A DNA stretch of 64,000 nt, taken from an uncultured Clostridia bacterium. GTDB lineage: Bacteria > Bacillota > Clostridia > Monoglobales > Monoglobaceae. The stretch covers positions 1 to 64,000 of the forward strand of contig CANQQJ010000008.1 of the NCBI GenBank assembly GCA_947625905.1, read 5' to 3'. Each line of letters starts with the position of its first letter. Position 1 is the stretch's first letter. Below, in pieces: positions 8,478-15,802 of the stretch. A program made the translations under genes and the position numbers. Under the pieces are notes generated by a model. The model did no database searches and was not told where the DNA came from. It saw only the letters and a program-made list of their open reading frames with translations.

Positions 8478-10988
8478 TTACTTTACAACGACCTTCAAAA
8501 ACCGAGGCAGTGAAACGCCCGCTTCCGGTATCGAATCCATCCATATTTCCGTGCTGCCCTTACTGATTCCCGCGATCCTGCCGTCTGAGGTAATCTTTGC
8601 TATGGAGCTGTCCATTGAATATAACTGACATTCTTTTGTTATATCCTTCTTGCTGCCGTCATCATATATCGCGTACAAAGATATATTCGTGCTTGAACCG
8701 ACATTTAATTGGACGCTTCCTACCGACCATTCCAAACGCACCATATCAACCGGGGCAGATTTTGGCACGGTTACCTTGAGCGGCTTAGGCATCGCCACTC
8801 CGCTGCTGACGGCATTGTCAAAATAAATCGTTGTGTTTCCGCTTCCTTTTCCTGTCACTTTTCCGCCAGATGTTACCGTTGCGACATTTGTATCAGCGCA
8901 ATATAATTCCGCTTGTGAAGTAACATCTTTTTTAGCCCCGCTCTTATAATTTGCGTAGAGCTTTACGCTTTTGCTCTCCCCGATGCCAACCGTTATTTCG
9001 TCAACGGACCATGTATAACTTGTAATAGTATCGTTTTTGGGAGTAGCTGTCGGAGTAGCCGTCGGAGCCGGATTCGGTGTACTGCCCGCTTTTACGGTAA
9101 CGCTAAGGGGCTTAGGCATAGTTACGGAACTTACCACAGCCTTATCAAAATATATCGTGGTTTTTCCCGACGATTTTCCCGTCACATTGCCGCTTGATGT
9201 CACGGTTGCTATACCCGTGTCATTTGAATACAGACCGCACGACGACGTCACATCCTTCTTCGAGCCGTCTTTATAATTCGCGTACATCTTTATGCTTTTG
9301 GTTTCCTTCTCCTGCAAAGACACGCTGCTCACGGACCAAGTATAGCTTACTATTTCATTATCGGGAACATCCGGCTTTGGTGTCGCGGTATTTTCGGGAC
9401 ACGGTTTTAAAACATCTCTAACATTTATACGTCCTGCTCCGTAATACTTATCCCAGCCTTTTGCGCCCAGATCGTCAACATATTTTCTCACCGCTGACTC
9501 TACTTGAGACGGAGACATACTGCTATCATATATCTTAAACATTGCCGCAACCGCAGCCGCGTGTGGAGCCGCCATTGATGTTCCGCTCATGGATTTAAAA
9601 CCTCCTCCGGGGATAGAGCTGACAATATCTACGCCCGGCGCCGCAACGTCAACGGAATCTCCGTAATTTGAGAAATATGCCAACTGATCGTTAGCGTCAG
9701 TCGCGCTGACCACGATTGCGTCTTTGTATCTTGCGGGAGAATAGTACTTTGTGTCACTTGAATCATTGCCGGCCGCAACAACAACCGACACGTTCTTTTT
9801 GATTGCGTACGCCATAGCGTTTTCCAAAGTATTGCTTATTGAACCGCCTAAACTTAAATTTATTACATCAACGCCTTTATCCGCCGCGAATCTTATACCC
9901 GAGGCAATGATGCTGTCATAGCCCGAGCCCCTTTTGTCCATTACTTTTACCGGCAGGATCTTCACGTCTAAGTTCGGAGTGCAGTCAACGATCGTTCCGG
10001 ATACGTGCGTGCCGTGACCATTGTCGTCGTACGGGCTTGAATCACCGTTTGCAAAATCATAACCACCCGAAATTATCCTGCCTTTCAAAAAACTGTGGCT
10101 TGAATCAACTCCGGTATCCACGACCGCCACAGACGCGGATAAGTTTTTGCGCGTGCTGCGAAGCGATTCGGCAAACACATCGGCGCCGATCTTTTCCACG
10201 CCCCAAGACTTAAATTTGCCGTTTGATTCTGTCGTAAGAGTTTCCCCCGGAATATCCGGAGGTAAGTATCCGTCGGCTTCGGCATACTCAACGCCGTTTT
10301 CCAGTTTCAACTCCTCGCAGCACTCTTTTGCGTCCTCTATCGTTGAAAACTGTAGAATATACTCTCCGTCCGAGCTCGCGACCATATCGATCGGGTCATA
10401 TTTGTCAAAATTCATACCACTGTTCGCCTTAACGATAATACGCTTAGTTTGATATGTGTTGAAAATGCTGACAGTTTGGCTTTCCTCATCCCATTCAACG
10501 TCACAATTCAAATTTTCCGTAACCGCTCTTACCGGCAAAAAGGTTCTGTCATTCTCTAAAATTGGCGCAACATCAATTGACTGACTAACACCGTTAACAA
10601 CCATTTGCGGATAATTTATTACCATTTGAATAGTTGTTTCATCCGTATTGATCGTTACCGATTCGTCGTAATCATTATAATATATATCGCCTCCGAGCGC
10701 CTCTACAACTGCTCTTACGGGCAATAAAGTCCTATCATTTTTGATTATGGGAGTGGTGCCACGACCGTAATCGATCTCTTCCTCGCGACCGTCTATGATC
10801 ATGTTGGGATCACCAATTGTTAAGTTTATGCTTCCAACTAAGTTCTCACTCTGATTCCGATTTACAAGTGACGCCACAGCAGTATAATAATCCATGTTGT
10901 CATCTTCCGCATTTACCGGAAATAATTGACTGAAAACCATTAACGCACATACTAAAAATAAGCTCATCAATTTTTTTGTTTTTTTCAT
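8478..10988 (-). CDS. Secreted multidomain subtilisin-like (S8) serine protease, first gene of operon
   Basis: An 836-residue paralogue of the next gene. Signal peptide 1-27; CuAO_N-like pair about 35-190 (TLLPVRAVVEALGGD, TFLPVRAVTENLN); I9-like region about 190-250. The S8 domain spans about 270-535 with D291 (AVVDTGVD), H325 (NGHGTHVSG) and S471 (SGTSMAAPH). Three tandem Ig-like repeats of about 95 residues follow (SYTWSV...YSNDT.IATVTSSG...KPL.VTV). The repeats are alike at the DNA level, pointing to recent duplication. An AGGAGGAAG site lies just before the ATG. A consensus promoter sits about 115 bases upstream, overlapping the promoter of the divergent HTH gene, which suggests local control. 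Confidence 0.93.
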   Translation of the reverse strand: MKKTKKLMSLFLVCALMVFSQLFPVNAEDDNMDYYTAVASLVNRNQSENLVGSINLTIGDPNMIIDGREEEIDYGRGTTPIIKNDRTLLPVRAVVEALGGDIYYNDYDESVTINTDETTIQMVINYPQMVVNGVSQSIDVAPILENDRTFLPVRAVTENLNCDVEWDEESQTVSIFNTYQTKRIIVKANSGMNFDKYDPIDMVASSDGEYILQFSTIEDAKECCEELKLENGVEYAEADGYLPPDIPGETLTTESNGKFKSWGVEKIGADVFAESLRSTRKNLSASVAVVDTGVDSSHSFLKGRIISGGYDFANGDSSPYDDNGHGTHVSGTIVDCTPNLDVKILPVKVMDKRGSGYDSIIASGIRFAADKGVDVINLSLGGSISNTLENAMAYAIKKNVSVVVAAGNDSSDTKYYSPARYKDAIVVSATDANDQLAYFSNYGDSVDVAAPGVDIVSSIPGGGFKSMSGTSMAAPHAAAVAAMFKIYDSSMSPSQVESAVRKYVDDLGAKGWDKYYGAGRINVRDVLKPCPENTATPKPDVPDNEIVSYTWSVSSVSLQEKETKSIKMYANYKDGSKKDVTSSCGLYSNDTGIATVTSSGNVTGKSSGKTTIYFDKAVVSSVTMPKPLSVTVKAGSTPNPAPTATPTATPKNDTITSYTWSVDEITVGIGESKSVKLYANYKSGAKKDVTSQAELYCADTNVATVTSGGKVTGKGSGNTTIYFDNAVSSGVAMPKPLKVTVPKSAPVDMVRLEWSVGSVQLNVGSSTNISLYAIYDDGSKKDITKECQLYSMDSSIAKITSDGRIAGISKGSTEIWMDSIPEAGVSLPRFLKVVVK

Positions 10989-11103
10989 AATCTTCCTCCT
11001 GTAATTTTTAATATATTTAATTTAATTCTTTTCAACCGATTAACTAATGTATTATATTACAAATATTTACCCACATAGTACATATCTTCATTTTATATAA
11101 TAA

Positions 11104-11132
11104 ATTATAGCCCGTTTACGGGCAATTGTCAA
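11104..11132 (-). promoter_or_regulatory. Sigma-A promoter of the protease operon
   Basis: On the minus strand TTGACA (11132-11127), a 17-base spacer and TATAAT (11109-11104) form a perfect consensus. The spacer contains the palindrome GCCCG-TAAA-CGGGC (11110-11123), a candidate operator between -35 and -10. The untranslated leader would be about 110 bases. Confidence 0.85.
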
Positions 11133-11154
11133 TATAAATTATATAATTTATAAT
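11126..11154 (+). promoter_or_regulatory. Sigma-A promoter of the small HTH gene
   Basis: TTGTCA (11126-11131), 17 bases, then TATAAT (11149-11154). Its -35 shares five bases with the -35 of the opposing protease promoter, so the two cannot both be occupied by polymerase. Confidence 0.75.
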
Positions 11155-11181
11155 TTAATTATTGAATCGGACGGTGATCAT

Positions 11182-11379
11182 ATGATAATATTTGACAAAC
11201 TCTGGTACACTATGAAAAACAAAAATATCTCTCAATATACCCTTATCAAAAACTACGGGATAAGCACGGGTCAGCTTGACAGACTTAGGAAAAACGGAAA
11301 CGTTAACACTTTCACACTAAATAAATTATGCGAGATTTTGGATTGTGATTTGCAAGATATAGCAGAATATAAAAAATAA
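11182..11379 (+). CDS. Small Cro/C1-type helix-turn-helix regulator
   Basis: The whole 65-residue protein is an HTH domain. It starts MIIFDKLWYTMKNKNISQYT. The recognition part is LIKNYGISTGQLDRLRKNGN, and it ends in NTFTLNKLCEILDCDLQDI, the usual Cro/C1 (HTH_26-like) layout. It has a GGTGAT ribosome site eight bases before the ATG. It is divergent from the protease operon, and the two promoters overlap. The likely role is therefore repressor or switch for the proteases and for itself; this is inference from layout. A strong terminator follows at once. Confidence 0.85.
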   Translation: MIIFDKLWYTMKNKNISQYTLIKNYGISTGQLDRLRKNGNVNTFTLNKLCEILDCDLQDIAEYKK

Positions 11380-11407
11380 CCCTGCGGGAAACCGCAGGGT
11401 GTTTTTG
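11380..11407 (+). terminator. Rho-independent terminator of the small HTH gene
   Basis: CCCTGCGG-GAAA-CCGCAGGG, a perfect 8-base stem with a GNRA loop, followed by TGTTTTTG. It begins immediately after the stop codon. Confidence 0.9.
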
Positions 11408-11785
11408 ACGGCAAATGTGTGGGACATCGATTCAACGTCCTCGGAGCCGGAACAAAAAAACAGGCTCCGCCGAAAGTAGCGAAACCGAGAATGCGGCGCC
11501 GCACAAGATTTTCACAAAGCGTTGATACGCGGCGCCGCGCGGCGGCATGATCACATATGTTTCGCTTTGTGAATATCAAATTTTGTGCGGTGTTTATATT
11601 TAACACAACTCACCGACTTATTATACAACAGTCTTATAAAAATATTTTAAAACAAATATTTTTCTCGCTGTTAGCTATATTTTAACACATATTATATCTG
11701 ATTGCAAGACTTTTTGCAAATTTTTCTATCTGCGTGATGGTTTATTATATCGGCTGTTGCTGTAAAATAATATTGGGGTGATATT
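11408..11785. other. Intergenic region with long imperfect hairpin
   Basis: No gene was recognised. The arms at 11499-11521 and 11563-11590 pair imperfectly (CCGCACAA..TCACAAAGCG against its complement). GCGGCGCCGC repeats lie beside and between them. A second hairpin is CGGAGCC (11442-11448) with GGCTCCG (11463-11469). Two TTGCAA palindromes lie one helical turn apart (11702-11707, 11714-11719) upstream of the next HTH gene and may be operator half-sites. Confidence 0.4.
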
Positions 11786-12121
11786 ATGGAGCTGTCTTTG
11801 ATGGGAGAGAGAATTAAGCATGTCAGAGCCGAGCGAAGATTGACGCTTGAAAAGCTTTCGGAACGGGTCGGAATTTCGAGAAATTTCCTTTGGGAGATCG
11901 AGGACGGCAGAAAAGTGCCGGCCCTGCGGACACTGTGCAGCATCTGCCGCGAGCTGAAAGTTTCGGCAGATTATCTGCTGGGCTTCTCCTCGGTCAGTTG
12001 CTTCGCCGAAAACGGCGGGCAAGCCGAAGATAAAATATGCGAAATCATCGACACACTCGACGAAAGCGAAAAAAATATGCTGCGCGAGCTTTTGATTACT
12101 TATAAAGGCATTGTAAAATAA
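11786..12121 (+). CDS. XRE-family HTH transcriptional regulator
   Basis: The protein is 111 residues. A classical Cro/C1 HTH spans about residues 7-65 (GERIKHVRAERRLTLEKLSERVGISRNF, then WEIEDGRKVPALRTLCSIC). An acidic-to-helical tail ends IDTLDESEKNMLRELLITYKG. GGGGTGAT precedes the ATG. The neighbours do not reveal the target. RNase J converges from the right and shares a two-way terminator with it. It is most probably a local or developmental repressor. It is not obviously phage-derived, since no phage genes are nearby. Confidence 0.88.
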   Translation: MELSLMGERIKHVRAERRLTLEKLSERVGISRNFLWEIEDGRKVPALRTLCSICRELKVSADYLLGFSSVSCFAENGGQAEDKICEIIDTLDESEKNMLRELLITYKGIVK

Positions 12122-12152
12122 AAAATCCCCCTTGACAAAGGGGGATTTTTTT
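12121..12152. terminator. Bidirectional terminator between XRE gene and RNase J
   Basis: AAAAATCCCCC (12121-12131) and GGGGGATTTTT (12140-12150) form an 11-base stem with an 8-base loop. T runs flank it on both strands, so it can stop both converging genes. Confidence 0.92.
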
Positions 12153-14116
12153 TAAACTTCCATGATGATCGGAAGTATCATGGGGTTGCGTTTTGTTTTG
12201 ATGTACAGGCGGTTGCCCACCTCGTTTTTTACTCTCGTTTTGAGAGTGGTCCAGTCGAGAGTCCTGCCCGACAGACAGCGGTCCACCACGTCCTCGGCGC
12301 AGAGGCGCACCTCCTCCATCATGTCCTCCGACTCCCTCACGTACACAAAGCCGCGGGATATTATGTCGGGACCCGCCACGCACTCGCCGGTGTCGCGGTC
12401 GATCGTCATGACGATTATGATTATGCCGTCCTCGGCCAGATGCTTGCGGTCGCGCAGGACTATGTTGCCCACGTCGCCCACGCCCAGGCCGTCGACCAGC
12501 ACTTTGCCCGCGGGAACCGTGCCCACAACCTTGGCGGACGTCGGGGTTATCTCGAGCACATGCCCTATATCCAGCACGAAAATGTTTTTCCGCGCTATGC
12601 CGGTCTCCATGGCCAGCTCGCGGTGCTTGCACAAATGACGGTACTCGCCGTGGACGGGTATGAAAAACCTGGGCTTCACGAGGGAGAGGATCATCTTGAG
12701 CTCCTCCTGACAGGCGTGGCCCGAAACGTGGACGTCGGCCTGCTTTTCGTAGACCACCTCGGCGCCGTGCTTCAAAAGCTCGTTGACCACGTTGGCCACC
12801 GACTTCTCGTTGCCCGGTATCGGGCTGGCCGATATTATTACCAGATCGTCGGGCTCCACGTTTATCATCTTGTGGCTGGTGAACGCCATGCGCGTCAGAG
12901 CCGCCATCGACTCGCCCTGGCTGCCGGTGGTTATGATAACCAGCCGGTCCTTGGGGTATCTGTCGATCTCGTCAAGGGCTATGAGCGTTTTGTCGGGCAC
13001 GTGCATATACTTGAGCTCGATCGCCGCCTGGATAACGTTCTCCATGCTGCGCCCCGAGACCGCGACTTTTCTGCCGTACTTCACGGCGGCGTCTATGATC
13101 TGCTGAACGCGGTGCACGTTCGAGGCGAATGTCGCCACGATTATGCGCTGCTTGTTGCCGTCGGCCTTCTCGAACAGGCTGTCGAACGTCCTGCCTATTT
13201 TTTTCTCGCTGTATGTTATTCCCGGGCGGTCGGCGTTGGTGCTGTCGGACAGGAGCGCGAGCACGCCCTCTCTGCCCAGCTCGCCGAAGCGCGCCAGGTC
13301 TATCATGTCGCTGTCTATCGGCGTAGAGTCGATCTTAAAATCGCCCGTGTGAAGAATAACCCCGATGGGAGTGTGGAGCGCGATGGCGACCGAGTCGGCT
13401 ATCGAGTGGTTGGTGTGGATAAACTCGGCCGTGAACACGCCCAGCTTTATCCTGTCGCCCGCGCTTATGGTGTTGAGCTTCGCCTTGTCCTCAAGACCGT
13501 GCTCCTTGAGCTTGTTTTTAAGTATGCCCAGGGTCAGCCTCGTGCCGTATACCGGCAGCGGGAACTCCTTTAAAACATAGGGTATCGCCCCGATATGGTC
13601 CTCGTGGCCGTGGGTCAGCACTATGCCGCGAAGCTTGTCGGCGATCTTGTGCAGATATGTTATATCCGGTATAACTATGTCTACGCCGGGCATATCCTCA
13701 TCGGGGAACGCCATGCCGCAGTCCAGTATCACCGCGTCGGCTCCGTACTCGAACACGGTCAGGTTTTTTCCTATCTCGTTAAGTCCGCCCAGCGGCACTA
13801 TACGTATAGGCAGCGCCGGCTTCGTCTCTTTTGTCTTGGGCGTTTTCGCGGCCTTTGTTTTGGCCGTCTTTGTCGTTGTTTTTGTGGTTTTTGTCGTCTT
13901 TGAAGGCTTTTCCTCCGCCTTCTTATTCGTTTTTTTGACGTTTTTCTTTTCGTTCGCCGCCATAGCTTGGGGTTTTTGGTTTCCGCTCGTTTTTCCGGCA
14001 GGCCTCTGGCCCCCGGAACCCAGCTTGGCGATCTTTCCCACGACCTTGTGCGCCATCTTGTTGGCCGCTCTCTGCGGCTGTTTGCCGCTCTGTCGTGCGT
14101 TGTTGTTGTTCTTCAA
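12152..14116 (-). CDS. rnj: Ribonuclease J
   Basis: RNase J is the metallo-beta-lactamase/beta-CASP nuclease that matures and decays RNA in Firmicutes (5'-3' exo- and endonuclease). The metal motif HGHEDH is at residues 169-174. The beta-CASP motif SGRSMENV and the late GHACQEELKMIL and VHGEYRHL motifs are present, and the C-terminal dimer domain is complete. The start is taken as TTG at 14116: AGGAGG (14123-14128) lies six bases before it, and an ATG 123 bases further upstream lacks such a site. This gives 654 residues. About the first 100 are an extra Lys/Thr/Ala-rich basic tail (KTTKTTKTTTKTAKTKAAKT) before LPIRIVPLGGLNEIG. Such tails may bind RNA or partner proteins (inference). Confidence 0.95.
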   Translation of the reverse strand: MKNNNNARQSGKQPQRAANKMAHKVVGKIAKLGSGGQRPAGKTSGNQKPQAMAANEKKNVKKTNKKAEEKPSKTTKTTKTTTKTAKTKAAKTPKTKETKPALPIRIVPLGGLNEIGKNLTVFEYGADAVILDCGMAFPDEDMPGVDIVIPDITYLHKIADKLRGIVLTHGHEDHIGAIPYVLKEFPLPVYGTRLTLGILKNKLKEHGLEDKAKLNTISAGDRIKLGVFTAEFIHTNHSIADSVAIALHTPIGVILHTGDFKIDSTPIDSDMIDLARFGELGREGVLALLSDSTNADRPGITYSEKKIGRTFDSLFEKADGNKQRIIVATFASNVHRVQQIIDAAVKYGRKVAVSGRSMENVIQAAIELKYMHVPDKTLIALDEIDRYPKDRLVIITTGSQGESMAALTRMAFTSHKMINVEPDDLVIISASPIPGNEKSVANVVNELLKHGAEVVYEKQADVHVSGHACQEELKMILSLVKPRFFIPVHGEYRHLCKHRELAMETGIARKNIFVLDIGHVLEITPTSAKVVGTVPAGKVLVDGLGVGDVGNIVLRDRKHLAEDGIIIIVMTIDRDTGECVAGPDIISRGFVYVRESEDMMEEVRLCAEDVVDRCLSGRTLDWTTLKTRVKNEVGNRLYIKTKRNPMILPIIMEV

Positions 14117-14449
14117 ACTTATCCTCCTGAAATATATATTAGATTTCGGCACGGACAAACAGGCGCGCTCGGCGCCCCGCGCGAAACGGCGCCGCCCGCT
14201 TTGGCGGCGGTTTTCGCAATACTTATAACGGCGCGGCAAAAATTCTCCCGACAGCGGAGCGCATGTTTCGTCCCCGCCCGCGGCCGGGCTTTTTGAATGT
14301 CATGCCGTGCGGCATCGCCCGCAAAATCTTGCGCGCACCATTGTCGACCCGTGCGCGCGGTTTGCTTCGGGCATTATTAAATTATCGGGCAAAAGCCCGC
14401 AAGTCCGTACATCGGAGCGCGTGCGCCCCTCAAAATCCAAACTATTATA
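14117..14449. other. GC-rich, hairpin-rich leader region upstream of RNase J
   Basis: There are 333 bases without a convincing gene. Palindromes include ATGCCG-TG-CGGCAT (14302-14315) and CGGGC-AAAA-GCCCG (14386-14399), and long GC tracts occur near 14160-14220. If transcribed leftwards it would be a long structured 5' leader for RNase J. I could not match it to RNase P RNA, tmRNA, SRP RNA or a known riboswitch. Confidence 0.35.
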
Positions 14450-15646
14450 TCACAATGTTTCGCCTTTTGCAAGTGTTTTTATTTTATTTTTAAACAAAGC
14501 CGAGATCTCCTCCGCCGCCTCGAAGGATTCCGACTCGGAAATTATGCGTATCACGCCGCTCCCGTCGGGAATTATCAGCGTGACGCCGCCCGCTGCGGCT
14601 ATCCTGAGCCCGCGCCGCTCCTCCGCTCCGCCGTACTTCTTTTTGATCGAATTCATGATATCCCGCGCCCGCTCTTGGCCGCACTCCACCTCGGCCTCCG
14701 CCTTGAAAATGCGCGGCAGGTGGTCGCACAAACTCTCAAACGAGATGTCGAAACGGTTCAGGAAATCGAGGATCTTCAGCGCGGCGTAGATCCCGTCGTA
14801 CTGCATCAGCAGCTGCTCGCGGCTGCCGTGTTTAAGTATTTTCGCCATGATCTCGCCGTCGTCTCCCCCGGCTCTCACCACGTTCCCGCCCCAGCTCAGC
14901 ACGGCCTCCTCGACCTGTTTTGAAACATAATCGGGCAGCACGAATGTCCGCGCCCCGCTATCGCGCAAAAGCACGTATATTATGAGCGACAGAGTCTGTT
15001 CGCGGCCGAGATACGTCCCGTCCGCCCGCTGCAGAGCGAGGCGCTCGCCGTCGTCGCTGATCATGCCGCGGAACTCGTATACGTCCCGCGCCTTCGGGTC
15101 AAGCCGAGTGTACAGCTCTCTGACCGCCGCCTCGATCATGTCGGATACGGTCTTTGACTTTGTGGAAAGGCACATGTTTATCCCGAACCTCTCGCTGGCG
15201 ATCCCGTTTATTATCTCGCGCAGATAGTGGCTTTTGTAGCCGCCGCAGTCCTCGGGCTCCGGCCCGGGCGTTATCTTAAAGCCCGAGAAATCGGGGCTCA
15301 GTATCTCGGCGCCGCCGCGCAGCAGCTTTTCGGGCGGCACGTGTATGCCGCGGCTGTCGAGCAGAGTTATCTTAAGGCTGTTTGTGCCCTTGTCAAAGCC
15401 CGCGTAGGCCGTCGCTTCGGCCTTGTGGAACCGCGCGCCGCTTCGGGTTATCGGCAGGCTCTGCGCCCCGAAGTCGCAGATCTTCGCCCCCGCAAAGCCA
15501 GCGCCCAGCTTTATCGCGTCGGCCGCCAGACGCGACATGTCCTCGCAGTCGCGCCCCACGCCGATCTTCTCGGCGCACGCGCCCATGGCGTAGCCCAAAC
15601 GCAACCAGAAAAACGGCGCTGTTTTCTCGGTGTTGTGTGTCTCCAT
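14450..15646 (-). CDS. Degenerate phosphoglucomutase/phosphomannomutase-like protein
   Basis: This 398-residue protein has the fold order of the alpha-D-phosphohexomutases. Domain I is GYAMGACAEKIGVGRDCEDMS...FDKGTNSLKITLLD. A metal-loop position reads SDDGERLALQRADG where DGDGDRLA is usual. Domain III is about residues 225-270. A domain IV remnant is PDGSGVIRIISESESFEAAEE where R-x-S-G-T-E-P is usual. The catalytic TASHNP serine loop is not visible. It is also shorter than the 450-550 residues of active enzymes. It may be a pseudoenzyme with a sugar-phosphate sensing or scaffolding role (inference). AAAGGAG precedes the ATG. It is divergent from the NAGPA gene and upstream of RNase J on the same strand. 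Confidence 0.7.
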   Translation of the reverse strand: METHNTEKTAPFFWLRLGYAMGACAEKIGVGRDCEDMSRLAADAIKLGAGFAGAKICDFGAQSLPITRSGARFHKAEATAYAGFDKGTNSLKITLLDSRGIHVPPEKLLRGGAEILSPDFSGFKITPGPEPEDCGGYKSHYLREIINGIASERFGINMCLSTKSKTVSDMIEAAVRELYTRLDPKARDVYEFRGMISDDGERLALQRADGTYLGREQTLSLIIYVLLRDSGARTFVLPDYVSKQVEEAVLSWGGNVVRAGGDDGEIMAKILKHGSREQLLMQYDGIYAALKILDFLNRFDISFESLCDHLPRIFKAEAEVECGQERARDIMNSIKKKYGGAEERRGLRIAAAGGVTLIIPDGSGVIRIISESESFEAAEEISALFKNKIKTLAKGETL

Positions 15647-15727
15647 AATATCGGCTCCTTTAAATCATATTTATATCTATTATAACGACAATGCAATTTT
15701 TGTATTCATTTATCCGCAAAACCGCAC

Positions 15728-15756
15728 TTGAAAGTTCGGGATGATTGTGATATAAT
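15728..15756 (+). promoter_or_regulatory. Sigma-A promoter of the NAGPA/SLH gene
   Basis: TTGAAA (15728-15733), 17 bases, TATAAT (15751-15756). The predicted start is near 15763, about 40 bases before the ATG. Confidence 0.8.
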
Positions 15757-15802
15757 TAAGTGATTGCTTAAATTAATTATCAAAAACAAGGATAGGTGAA
15801 TT

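Noticed and set aside
11442-11469. Second terminator after the small HTH gene
   Set aside because: Only a 7-base stem with a 14-base loop and no T run; the strong terminator at 11380 already serves.
12440-13573. Plus-strand frame of 377 codons opposite RNase J
   Set aside because: Lies wholly antisense to a strongly conserved enzyme; its product is low-complexity and has no ribosome site.
14117-14449. Possible RNase P RNA, tmRNA or SRP RNA
   Set aside because: GC-rich and structured, but none of the conserved core sequences could be found.
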